Of a stretch of DNA of 20,455 nucleotides, positions 1 to 9,359 are shown in pieces. Made by a program: the position numbers and the translations under genes. The notes beneath the pieces are model-generated. The model saw nothing but the letters and a program-made list of their open reading frames with translations, searched no databases and was not told where the DNA came from. Source of the stretch: Lingula anatina (taxonomy: Eukaryota > Brachiopoda > Lingulata > Lingulida > Lingulidae); assembly GCF_001039355.2 (NCBI RefSeq), contig NW_019775652.1:90693-111147 (forward strand), read 5' to 3'. The first letter of the stretch is position 1. Every line of letters starts with the position of its first letter.

Positions 1-59
1 AAACTGAGACAAGATTACAAGTCCTGAAAGCTGATATAATAACAGTAATAATTGTATGA

Positions 60-180
60 TGTCTCTGTAGCTCAACGGAAGCATCTTTAGAGCACGTATT
101 CCACTTGACCGCCATCGCGCTGATCAGGGCCCATTGTATTGTACGTGTGTATGACATAGCGCAATTGTTACATTTCTTAT
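60..180 (+). repeat. Possible tRNA-like SINE remnant (box A only)
   Basis: The stretch beginning TCTCTGTAGCTCAACGG resembles the 5' end of a tRNA, and TAGCTCAACGG fits the Pol III box A consensus TRGCNNAGTGG. No convincing box B or poly(A) tail follows. Near 157 the words ATAGCGCAATTGTTAC echo GTAGCGCAATTACAC in the better-preserved SINE candidate to the right, so this may be a second, decayed copy. It could equally be chance similarity. Confidence 0.22.
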
Positions 181-228
181 ATTTTAAGTATAAAGAAAAG
201 TACATACATGTAGGGCAGCCAGCAGTGG

Positions 229-488
229 TATTTTTTCGTTTTTTTTAAAGGATTTTATATTAGCAATACCAGACTTTGTCGTGTAATTGCGCTACAGGGG
301 ACTTACTTGTAACCCCTTCCACAAGCTCGACACTAGCTCGTTTCCTGGTGTCAAGGCGGAGGTTGATGAATTGGCCGCTTCGAACGCGGGAGGCTTCACT
401 TAGGTGGCTCTGTTTTGTTACAGCCAGGTTATTAAGCTGCCAGTCACTCAAAACATATCGGTACAGCTGTACCGCTAAGCTATGACGC
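229..488 (-). repeat. Probable tRNA-derived SINE, minus strand
   Basis: Read on the minus strand, the element starts near 487 with CGTCATAGCTTAGCGGTAC. TAGCTTAGCGG is a good Pol III box A. A box B-like GTTCGAAGC follows at about 378-386, then some 140 bp of unrelated body, then an A-rich tail (the plus-strand T run at 231-246). Head, body and poly(A) in that order are the layout of a SINE mobilised by a LINE polymerase. The spacing between box A and box B (about 80 bp) is longer than in a tRNA, so the head has probably diverged or gained sequence. No clear target-site duplication is visible. The open frames over this stretch are not interpreted as genes. Confidence 0.45.
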
Positions 489-677
489 ATGATATGAAAG
501 GGCTTAACTACGTAAAAGAAAACCTTTGTTAGTAATGTTATCTTTAGAGTTTAGTTTATTTCACTGTAACATATGCATCCACTTGTGTGGATGAAAATGA
601 CAATATGAATACAATTTTTGTGAATATGCTATTAAACAATCACAATGAGTAAGACTATTTACTATTACTACTATGAT

Positions 678-1458
678 TCAATTGCCGATGAGTGCAGCAC
701 TGTCTTGTAGATCCCTCCTAGCAAAAGCGGAGGAGAGAAACTGAGCTAGTGCAATAAGGGTTTGTTCTTCTTGACATTTCATAATTATAGTAAAATTTTC
801 ATCAGTTGTTTTTAGGCTAAAATGTGTATAGTGTTTTGTAAATACTTTATATAATATTAGTCGCAGGTCGTTGTATAGGGGGCATGTTGTGAGAAAGTGT
901 TTTTCGTCTTCAATTTTGTCTTTAGAACAGTAATGGCATATTCTTTCGGTCAGAGGAGTGTTATTGTATCTGCCTGTTTCAATGTGGAGTTTATGCCCAC
1001 TGGTGCGAAAAAAGGTCTAGATATTTTTATTTTTCAAATGTATTTTTGAATTGGCAATATACTCTGGATTTGGGTTTGTCCTCAAGCTCACTGTGCCAGT
1101 TTTGTATGTACCCACTGATGATTCGTTCTCTGCACATACTTAGGAAGTTTATGTCAGGATTCTGTTTTAGCCATACATCTCCAAATCCGTTTTCAAACAA
1201 GAGTTTCATAATACCTTCACTCCATGAGAGGTTATCATCATTCAGATTTGACAGGCTTTTTGTTGAGACTAAATTGCAGCAATGTAATTCATCTAGGTAT
1301 GCTTGTTTGAGTAGGACGTTTTCGTCCGTGCGTAATATTTTGAGTCAAAATTTTATTAATTGTATGTTAATTTTTATGTAAGCAGGAATCCTTCCAGTCT
1401 CTCCTCTTACTGTGTGGTTTGAAGTTTTTGGGTGAACACCTAAAATTTGTTAACAAAA
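678..1458 (-). pseudogene. Decayed C-terminal part of a non-LTR retrotransposon polymerase
   Basis: Translating the minus strand with frame changes gives a recognisable LINE-type ORF2 tail. In order it reads LGVHPKTSN and VRGETGR (about 1380-1452), FGDVWLKQNPD followed by RIISGYIQNWHSEL (about 1080-1190), then RTSGHKLHIETGRYNN, and a Cys/His region with CHYC and EDEKHFLTTCPLYNDLR (about 862-942), ending at a TGA at 678-680. This spacing of a C-x2-C pair followed by H-x4-C is the zinc-knuckle-like end found after the reverse transcriptase domain in many animal non-LTR elements. The reading frame is broken by a stop near 1346 and a frameshift near 1030. The polymerase and endonuclease domains are absent, as expected from 5' truncation during target-primed reverse transcription. 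The exact clade is not determined. Confidence 0.85.
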
Positions 1459-1681
1459 ACTGAGATTTAGAATATATCTTGTTATATTGTCATGTTAATT
1501 TGTTTATTGCCACTCTGTTTCTTGGTGAAGAGCAAGTAATTGACTGAGTAAAAAATCACCACAAAGACATCCCACTATAACCACAGAACGTGATATAACA
1601 TTGGTAATTAAGCTTCAACTAAAACTATTATAATGTGATGGTTATAAACTAATCTTTGGAACAACGATGTTCCCTGAGTAC
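1459..1681. other. No recognisable feature
   Basis: AT-rich sequence upstream of the retrotransposon remnant. The element may extend a little into it, but I could not follow the protein similarity past about 1458. Confidence 0.4.
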
Positions 1682-1812
1682 GATGGTATACAACTTATGA
1701 AACTACATTGTACACAAATTACATGTAGTGTTCGCTGAATACGACGAAACCTTTGGTAAAAGGATGGTATACAACACGAGCCTACATTGTACACAGATTA
1801 CATGTATAGTGT
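1682..1812. repeat. Two imperfect direct repeats, about 80-bp period
   Basis: GATGGTATACAAC followed by TACATTGTACACA(A/G)ATTACATGTA and then AGTGT occurs at 1682-1731 and again at 1763-1812, with small length differences. TACGA(T/C)G words also precede each unit. This looks like a two-unit tandem duplication of ordinary non-coding DNA. The units contain several ACATGTA/TGTACA palindromic words. Confidence 0.65.
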
Positions 1813-2655
1813 GCCTATAGTCTCGTTATGAAATTTATATTGGCGTCTGCTTTCCACTTACAACAAAAAACATTTCATGCTGAGGAGTCACCTCCTGTAA
1901 AATGCGTATTAATAGAGCTTAGTTTATCATTTATAATCAGATTCATTAATACGATTGCAACTCAATAGTTTGAAGTCATTAAGAGTGTTACAATATCAAT
2001 AAAATGTTTTTTGTTTAAGAGAAGACGCTTAAAGACTGCTACTAAAACGTTAACATTACTGCACAACGAATAAATCTGGCCTATACATTTTACTAATGAA
2101 AAAGTAATATGGAATGAACATGTCTGTTAATCGTTTTAAATTTTGTCACATCATATTTGATATTAAAACACGCTTGGATTGTACTACTAAAAGACGAATG
2201 GGTTTTTCAGAGGGGTCAGTAATTCCGTGAAAGAAATTTTTGCTCAGATCTTTTCTTCTTTTATCTTAAGTAAGGATATTCGATATATTATGTTCAAAGC
2301 TGCATCAAAAGGTAAATCAGGTAGAATTATGCTCAATACTTGACTTTGGAAAGGCTCTCAGAGTTTGCGTTGTTCTCCAGTCAAGTCAGCGGGACCGCAC
2401 TGGGCATGCATATTCTAGAATCGAGCGCGCAATAATTTGGTAAGCTTGGATAAAATTAGCAGGGCTGAGTCTGGCTCACTTCAGTTGTGGAAAAATAGAG
2501 CTTTCTTGTACAGTTTGTATACATATATTTCTATGTCTAAATATCCTGCAAAGCTAATTATCATTACCGATTTAAACTTAAAAACACTAAGATAACTCAA
2601 ATAAAGGTACCTGGTCCCGATAATTCCTCCTGAAATCTTCAAAACACTTGGCGAT
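1813..2655. other. No recognisable feature
   Basis: AT-rich non-coding sequence on both strands. I see no open frame of note, no RNA gene and no inverted-repeat element. Confidence 0.4.
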
Positions 2656-2689
2656 ATAAACGAATCAGTATTATAAACGAATCAGTATT
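2656..2689. repeat. 17-bp perfect tandem duplication
   Basis: The unit ATAAACGAATCAGTATT is present twice, head to tail, without mismatch. This is probably a recent slippage or repair event. Confidence 0.85.
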
Positions 2690-3004
2690 TATTCAGAACC
2701 AAGTTATGAAAAGGAAATGGTACAACAAATCGAATTGAAGTGAAACAACGGGTCCAACAATGATTCGTGGGAAGGAGAAACTCTATAGAAAATGCATTGC
2801 CTCCTGGCTCTGAGTTACGCCAAAGACGCGTGTTTCAAGCCAAGTCACACATCGTAGGAACGTTTCTGCCACGAAACAAATATAATACGTATTTCTAATC
2901 TGGTTTCCTCGGAGAACGTTTGTATTTATATATTTTTGAATTCATTCTAGCGCAATTAACCATTCAGCTCTGACTATAGTAGTGTCCGTTTTGTTCACCG
3001 CAAG
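2690..3004. other. No recognisable feature
   Basis: Unique-looking non-coding sequence. From 2942 to 3139 the minus strand stays open for 65 codons, but that frame runs through the 17-C homopolymer, and I recognise no domain in it. Confidence 0.35.
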
Positions 3005-3021
3005 CCCCCCCCCCCCCCCCC
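3005..3021. repeat. Poly-C run, 17 bp
   Basis: Seventeen uninterrupted C residues on the plus strand. Such runs are prone to length polymorphism, and their recorded length may be imprecise. The complementary G run could stack as a G-quadruplex in single-stranded form. Confidence 0.95.
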
Positions 3022-4281
3022 GGTCACCAGCAAACTGCCTGTCGTCAATGCAGACGTCTTGCAGGCGCTTAGCTAATGTTATCAAATTGCACCGGTCGAG
3101 AGCCGCCATGAAATCGTAGGGTGTGACCAGACGCAACATTTTCCCCCGGATATTGCTAACACTTAGTCAGTGCCCCTTGGTTCATGCAGGGCAATGATGA
3201 ACAAAGAGGAAGGGAAGTCGTCTCTCAATAACTAATTCATTAGTTGCCAATCAAATATAAAATATCGTTTAGCAACTGAGTGACTATAATAATCTGATCT
3301 TTGTGCCAGGAACTGTTCCATTAATTGACTATTTAGATAAGACCGGAGAGCTTGAGAAGGCAGCAGACGTGCACTATGTACAGCATATATAGAGTCAGCG
3401 CACACACTGGCTGGATGGCTCACTCCTACAGTTGGACATGATGATCGTGTATGTGTCAGGCATGTCTATACCATAACTATAATATCCTGCTGGTCTGGGT
3501 TAACATCAATCGCATATTAACATGAGACAGATCACTGCCCATCTTCATCACTGTATTATATTTCTTCATCTACTGAAAAGTTTAGGTCGTTATTTATAAT
3601 GTGACCGCACAGTTATTTTCAGTAGTTTTCTATCAATATTAATTGCCACTTCACATAACTTGCTGTTGCTGTACAACACACATTCATTTTTCGAAAACGT
3701 GGCCAGAACGCCCACAAAAATCAATGTTAAAAGTCTGGATCATCTCTCCCGCCTCCTACCTTTTACTATCAATCTGTCTTTGTCTGTCGCATTTGTCATC
3801 TGACATGCTTTATCGTTGCTTTTCAATCTAGTATTCGTAATGAATATGCTCTTTATCGATTAAATAAGTGATCACGGGTATTAATGTAAAGGGGACATTT
3901 GGATAATGGCACCACCTGGTAGCGCAGATAAGTTGGTGTCCCAATGACGATAAATCGTTGGAAAAGTTTATATTTCAAATAAAAATAAAAAAGTAAAAGT
4001 AAAACTTACAATTATTTCCCTGAGGACTCTACCTGAGTGTTTTAATCACTGGCGTACATGTAGTTAGACAATGTGTCATACTGCACGTTGATCCAATCGG
4101 GTGGGGTGCACCAACCCTTTTTTTTTCTTTAAAACAAAATGGGGGATTTATACCCCCTGCCCCGTTCCTTTCCTAAGGGAATCACAGACATACTCCGCAA
4201 ACCACAGGCGCAGGTTTACTTGCACTCAGGACTGACTTTTCCAAATTTGTCGTTTTTTAGCATTGGAAAGAGGAGAAAATC
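3022..4281. other. No recognisable gene or element
   Basis: Mostly AT-rich non-coding DNA. Small details: GGGGG and CCCCC around ATTTATA at about 4141-4157 form a short hairpin, and CCACC with GGTG around 3911-3935 forms another weak one. Open frames here are short, show no domain signature and are unlikely to be genes. Confidence 0.35.
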
Positions 4282-4450
4282 CCGGTGTAACGTGACAGAA
4301 AGTGCCCCATGACAGATAGTCCGCTTCCCATTCTTTTGTACAGGTGAGCCTCGCCCTACATTTTGACCCACTTAGGTCAAACTAAACCTAACTATTATAA
4401 CTATATGGAGGGCGGACTTGTTACACGGACCTTCAGTTTCGTTACACCGG
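4282..4450. mobile_element. Possible MITE with CCGGTGTAACG ends
   Basis: The left end reads CCGGTGTAACG, and the right end, read inward on the minus strand, also reads CCGGTGTAACG. Further inside, AGTCCGC occurs on both arms (about 4318-4324, and inverted at about 4411-4418), with looser similarity between. The whole is 169 bp with no coding capacity, which fits a non-autonomous DNA transposon. No clear target-site duplication is seen, so the true boundaries may differ by a few bases. A chance inverted repeat is possible but less likely, given the two matched blocks in the same order. Confidence 0.5.
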
Positions 4451-5283
4451 CACTTACTTAATTATACCCACTAGTTAGGCGAAAATATTTATATCCATAT
4501 ACCGGTTTTACCTGTTTTCATTTAATTTTCGGTTTTATATAAAATTCGTCTATTTCTGGAAAGCATGTTCTTTAATATAGGCTATGAAAGAGTGAAATAT
4601 GCCCTATATCATAGAGATAGGAAATTTAAGACACTTGCACAAGTTTGAGAATAGGCCTAAACACGTTTTTGTTCAATAAATGCTAAATTTGTATGACTTA
4701 TTCGTTTAATACTTGTTTTTTTTATCACTATAGTACGAAAGGCGTTTTGTTGGTTGCTATAGGGCGTAGATTACCATTTAAGACTCTGTAGGCCCAAATT
4801 ATGCAACTATGAACGAGCAATAGGGTTTTTATAATTCTACAGAAATAGATACATTTTTTTGCTCTGTTTAATAATTAAATGAAAACTGTTTGTGGCGAAG
4901 GGAGTCACCGGGATATTTGTCATGGAGAAAGTAAAAATAAATATGCGATAAGACATGATATTCCGATAGGGGTTCAGGAACACGAGCCTCTTTCATGTTC
5001 TCGATCTCCGACACAATAAAGGTGCTTTCTAGTATGTCCTTGTGAATAGTAAAAACTATATTCGCCAGCATGGCACCATACGCCCCGAAGCACTGAATGG
5101 CAAAATATGATTTTTACACAGCGTCACATCACAACCGTCAGTTTAGCGATGGTGCAGCAACAGCATTTAACTTGATTTAAATTATGTAACTTGTAGTTTA
5201 TGGACAATGGACCCCTTCCTGCATGCATACTCGCGTGTTCACACATTGCTAATACCCTTAAATGAGAATCACAATGATGGCAC
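4451..5283. other. No recognisable feature
   Basis: AT-rich non-coding sequence. The minus-strand open frame at 4868-5071 (67 codons) has no recognisable domain and is probably fortuitous. Confidence 0.35.
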
Positions 5284-5483
5284 TAAGGCTGCGTTCACAT
5301 GAAAATTCTATTTTCTAAAAATCTAAAAAATTGGAAGCCAGTTACTTCCAAAGCTGAAATTAATTCTCGGCGCTGCCAGTATTTACGCCGCGGAGTATTC
5401 AGGGCACAGACCGTGATCACAAGATACCGCAAATAGATTTTTAGATTTTTAGAAAATAGATTTTTCATGTGAATGCAGCCTTA
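5284..5483. mobile_element. MITE with 46-bp terminal inverted repeats
   Basis: The arms at 5284-5329 and 5438-5483 match as inverted repeats over 46 bp with two mismatches. Each starts TAAGGCTGC(G/A)TTCACATGAA and continues through TCTATTTTCTAAAAATC. The ends are consistent with a duplicated TA target (TA then AGGCTGC), as used by Tc1/mariner-like and some other transposases, though only two bases support that. The 108-bp interior has no coding potential and holds a small inner hairpin, TTGGAAG with CTTCCAA, near 5330-5352. The low arm divergence suggests a relatively young insertion. Confidence 0.9.
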
Positions 5484-5484
5484 A

Positions 5485-5985
5485 GCTCCCGTCACACTTA
5501 TTCGGAATCAACAGGAATCAAGCAGAACCAGCCTGAATGACTAAATTTGAAAATTCGTACTACATTCGGGAAGAAATTTCAAATTGACCTAAATTCTTGT
5601 AAGAATGCCGTTGGAATACTCAGAATGCGCTTGAATCCTCCTGGAATGATTCGTGCACATATTAGCTCTCAAATGCAGCTCGAATGTAGTTGGAAAACTA
5701 GGAATATCAATAATGCTGTCAGAATGCAATCAGAATATTTAGAATACACTTCGAATGCGGTACGAGTGTAGTTCGATTGTTGGTTGAAATAGGATCGAGA
5801 TGCATTCGAGTGCCATTCTGGCTCATTCTAGCAGGATTTGAAGTGTCTTGCCATTTCGGTTCTCCCTCGAATGTGATCAGAATGTTTCGAATGCTGTCGA
5901 AATGCCGTGAGAATACTTAGAATGCAGTCATAGTGCCATTCGATAATTTTCCACTTGGAATGTACTTCGAAAGTTTTCGCTCATT
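5485..5985. repeat. Degenerate short-period GAATG repeat array
   Basis: GAATG, GAATA and close variants recur many times, all in the same orientation, often 9-12 bp apart. Runs of evenly spaced words include GAATGCCGTTG, GAATACTCA, GAATGCGCTT, and later GAATGTAGTTG, GAATGCAATCA, GAATGCGGTAC, GAATGTGATCA, GAATGCTGTC. A rough consensus is GAATGCNNTC(A/G). The array starts with CTCCCGTCACACTT directly after the right end of the adjacent MITE and fades after about 5965. It encodes no convincing protein. It may be a degenerate minisatellite, or the subterminal repeat zone of a larger DNA transposon whose other end I could not find. Confidence 0.65.
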
Positions 5986-6921
5986 ACCCCCTCAATTTTC
6001 TGACAAGCGGAAGTTGGGATTGATGCTCCCCTGCCGTGGTACTTAAATATGTTTTTAATTTCTGCAACAGTGTATCTCTTATTAGGTCATTAGCGTGAGA
6101 AACTTGGGACTGGCAAACCTATTAGAAGTGATGTGCATGGGCACTTTGGGGGTTTAGCGGGGAAGGCTGTGCGCTTTGCTGGATGACTTTATTTGTGATG
6201 TAAAAACCTTTTTGTCAATTTTTTAAAGAGTCATACATAGATTAGGAGATCCTTTATTATGTAATGATTATATTGTACTTTAGTGTTTAGTATATTGTAG
6301 TCTACTGTCATATGTTTTTATATGTGCATTTTCGCCAGCACACGATGAACGATTAAGATCCAATAAACCTACTAGTCCTTGCCTGGATATTTCTTGTTGT
6401 TCTTACGTTACATGTTTGTTGGTTTCCCAATGAGTAAGCTGCTCTTGACATTGTACGGGAGGTAGGGGCCTATACGGTGGTTATCAATTGACATTATCTT
6501 GTTTCACTGCTGTTTATTTTATCTGGAGAACGGTACCCCAGAATATATCTCCACCCAAGGCTCTGCCATTAGTCTCACTTTGTCCTCTCCCTAATTTTCT
6601 AAAAGGACGGAGACTTGTTTATCTGGAAATTAGAGGTAGGCTATTGCGTCCTCCCTGCATCCTCCTATCATCCCAATACACCAACATTCAGCGTTGTCAA
6701 TGCCAGCAGTACTAGAACAAGCCGTGTTTAATGTATACAGGACTTTCTGGAGTTGATGACGATGGTTGATAAAAGACCCATATATTCAACAAAAGGAGAA
6801 GGGGACATTTGTAAAGGAGAACTCAAATCACTTATGGAACAAGACTGTAAGATCAGACGTGGGGTTGATCATTTCATTATAGGATGGAGATTCAACGCTG
6901 TTCCTAAAAGTACTGTCACAC
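5986..6921. other. No recognisable feature
   Basis: Non-coding sequence without an element I can delimit. AATAAA occurs near 6361, but without an upstream gene it is not evidence of a polyadenylation site. Confidence 0.35.
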
Positions 6922-7230
6922 TTAGACTGCATCCCCATAGCCTTATCTTACTAGCAGGATCGATCTACATCAGCACGGATTCTCGCTACTTAAGGCGCAG
7001 TCAGTGTAATCACCTTAATTATTTGGCAAGCCCCCTTGGAAAGCAACTTGAACAGCATCAGGGACCAGAAAGTTTTCCCGACTTTATACCTAAGTACTTT
7101 AAGTTACGAGGGGGGGGGGGGGGGCGTGCCAGGCATTTAAGCCTCTTAAGATGAATGCGATTTAGCGTGAATTCCCGAGGAGTTAGATCGATCCAGCCAG
7201 TACCATAGGGTTATGGGAACGGTCCCTTAA
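6922..7230 (-). mobile_element. MITE of the AGATCGATC family, copy 1 (309 bp)
   Basis: This copy is inverted relative to the one at 18191-18421. On the minus strand it starts TTAAGGGACCGTTCCCATA (7230 inward). It then has GGATCGATCTAACTCC and TTCACGCTAAATCGC (about 7157-7194), matching TTCACGCTAAATTGC in the other copy. The far end, at 6922-6972, carries GCATCCCCATAG and GGATCGATCTACAT, the inverted counterpart of the first end. A TA flanks or begins each end. The interior carries a 15-G run. The central part differs in length from copy 2 and may hold an insertion. A 133-codon open frame crosses the left half but ends inside the element and has no domain. Confidence 0.65.
7110..7124. repeat. 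Poly-G run, 15 bp
   Basis: Fifteen uninterrupted G residues on the plus strand, inside MITE copy 1 and absent from copy 2. Its recorded length may be uncertain. Confidence 0.95.
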
Positions 7231-8246
7231 ATTATAGTAGTAATGTACAATATATGCGAAAAAATTGCCCATACGCAGACAAAAGTAGGGGTTCGTTAGA
7301 AGTCTAAGTACAAGTCGTATACAGGTACGTCTCTACTACGCAGGCAAACATTGGTGCATGTTCACATACATTATAGTTAATTGCAATTGTACTATTTCAA
7401 ATCCCAAAGTTTTGAGTTGAGTCTCGTTGCGGTGATACTGGAATGTGGACATTAAATTGCTGTTGGATATGTGACATATTCGTTAGTACTGAAGCACATA
7501 TAATCGAAAAACACTCTAAATCCAGACTTATTAAATATAATCAGCGATCTGTTTAGTAGGGCAGTTAAGAAGACTCAGTGCTGCGCGTGAAGTCGGGTTC
7601 TGATGGGTATCAAGAGGCCTTCCGTTCTAGACATGGATTCCATGGCAATATTTATGCCCATTTTGGTTCCAAATCAAGGCAGAAGGTCCGAGACGAAGAC
7701 TAACTTTGACCGGCGGATTGCAGTATTTCTGTTATTAGGTGGTGGCTACGATCTTGAATAGTGCACATCTAAACAGCAATGATTTTACTATCTGGGAAAT
7801 CTGGACTTTGCACGGGCCCCCAAGAGAATAGCTGCCAACTCCGCGCATTTCACAAATCCATCAAGTTAGTCCGTCGTTATTCCCAAGATCCCAAGATGCT
7901 GCTCCTGGAACAGATACTCGAAATGTATTATAGTCCGACAGCAGAATACTTACTTAAGGCCTTTGAAAGAGTGAAGGGCGCTATTTTAGTACGTATTTTA
8001 GTTGAGATCGAGTTAAATGAATGTCAGTTTTTGAAGAATCTCATCTGCGATGAATTAGTGTTTTCTATTTTAAATTCTATGATGCAGACCAAAGTATGGC
8101 CTCTATAGACGTTCACTTGATAAAACATGCTGGCATACTAGCAATTACAAGTTTTTCATTATTTAACATTTTTTGGGAAAAAGCTGTGCATACTGAACTC
8201 AAGATCTCTACTTGCCTATATTTAGTGTGGTCATATAATAGCCGTT

Positions 8247-8249
<3 letters not shown>
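7231..8249. other. No recognisable gene; one unassigned ORF
   Basis: Non-coding-looking sequence. The plus strand is open at 7779-8108 (109 codons), with a leucine-rich, charged stretch around residues 35-95 (for example LLLEQILEMYYSPTAEYLL). I recognise no family. The composition is AT-rich like the flanks, and I see no well-formed splice sites, so I do not call it a gene. Confidence 0.3.

Positions 8250-8306
<57 letters not shown>
8250..8306. repeat. (AT)n microsatellite, about 28 units
   Basis: Uninterrupted AT dinucleotides over 57 bp. It can extrude as a cruciform and is likely to be polymorphic in length. Tyr-Ile runs predicted across it are artefacts. Confidence 0.98.
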
Positions 8307-8310
<4 letters not shown>

Positions 8311-9281
8311 CAAGACGAACATTTTCATTGTTCATTTCATAGTAGACGCAATGTTTGTTTATTCAGATATCACGTACGACGTCTATTTCAGACAATTACA
8401 TACAAATAATAACTAGAAAGGACGTGATGCACGCACATTGATTTCTTGCTACAGAAGAAATTACTGACTGACAGTCATCCCTTTGTTTCTACAATAAATT
8501 ACCTATTTAAGATATAATTATTCACACTTGTTAATATACCCATATGCCTCGCCAAACTGCATTAAAGAAATCATATCACTTGCCAATTAAAGATGTCTTG
8601 ATTTTTTCTTTTGGTATGTTACACCTTAGCTCAAACTAATAGCTTCAGTATACATGCACTGGTATGCGGGTTTGTGCACCATTATTTTCCAATTCTAGAC
8701 AAACTTTTATTAGTAATAATCCCCCTGCAATACAAACTGTGTGCTTCACATACCCAAGAAAAGATATACATGTATATCAAGTCAACAATATGTATAGGTA
8801 TGCCCATTTCACTCATAATAAACATCTCTGATCTAAACCACCTATTCACGTGGTTTATTGAATACCAGTTACAATATATGTTATTTATATCATATATCTG
8901 CATATGAGCGTGATACATTTACAATATCAACGGTTTCAACAACAATCAATGACCAACGAGTATTCTCCCTCTCCACGGCAGCTAACATCAGTTCACATCC
9001 CGGTAGCATCGGGATATTTCAAGTAGGGCATCCAACTAAGAGATAGCAGCCCACGTCGATAATGCAAGTAGATAGGACATGTTTGTTTCAGTATGATTGC
9101 TTTTTCGTGCCAAGACTAATTTGCACTCAGGGCGCGCACAATGTGTCACTAATCAAAATGTCGAAAGGTGAATTACTGCTGAGAAAGACCGAAGAAATAA
9201 CTCTGTTCTCCTAGTCGATAGTTCTTTAGTAGCTTTCACACGAGCCTTATGGTGTTCGTTATTGAAGTCTATCTAAATGCG

Positions 9282-9284
<3 letters not shown>
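8307..9284. other. No recognisable feature
   Basis: AT-rich non-coding sequence with scattered ACATGTA and CATATG words. Short open frames occur on both strands at 8611-8918, but they overlap each other and show no domain. Confidence 0.35.

Positions 9285-9330
<46 letters not shown>
9285..9330. repeat. (AG)n microsatellite, about 23 units
   Basis: Uninterrupted AG dinucleotides on the plus strand. A polypurine mirror tract of this length can adopt triplex (H-DNA) structure. It is followed at once by short palindromes. Confidence 0.98.
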
Positions 9331-9333
<3 letters not shown>

Positions 9334-9359
9334 AGGCCTATAGGATCCTATAGGATCTT
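9331..9359. repeat. Fused short palindromes next to (AG)n
   Basis: TATAGGCCTATA (9331-9342) overlaps TAGGATCCTA (9341-9350), and CTATAGGATCCTATAG also reads as one 16-bp palindrome. They lie directly against the microsatellite. Confidence 0.8.

Noticed and set aside
2942-3139. Minus-strand ORF starting MLRLVTPYDFMAAL
   Set aside because: It reads through the 17-C homopolymer, which gives a Gly run, and the frame depends on the exact homopolymer length. No family was recognised.
6358-6368. AATAAA as a polyadenylation signal
   Set aside because: No coding sequence lies upstream, and the hexamer is common in AT-rich DNA.
6753-7154. 133-codon plus-strand ORF, the longest in the window
   Set aside because: Its 3' half lies inside MITE copy 1 and crosses the 15-G run. 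The 5' half shows no domain and no flanking splice signals.
7779-8108. 109-codon plus-strand ORF
   Set aside because: No recognisable motif, composition like the flanks and no clear splice sites. An ORF of this size is expected by chance in 20 kb.
8096-8416. Plus-strand ORF with long Tyr-Ile repeat
   Set aside because: The repeat is the translation of the (AT)n microsatellite. The same artefact appears at 11069-11458 and on the minus strand at 15148-15451.
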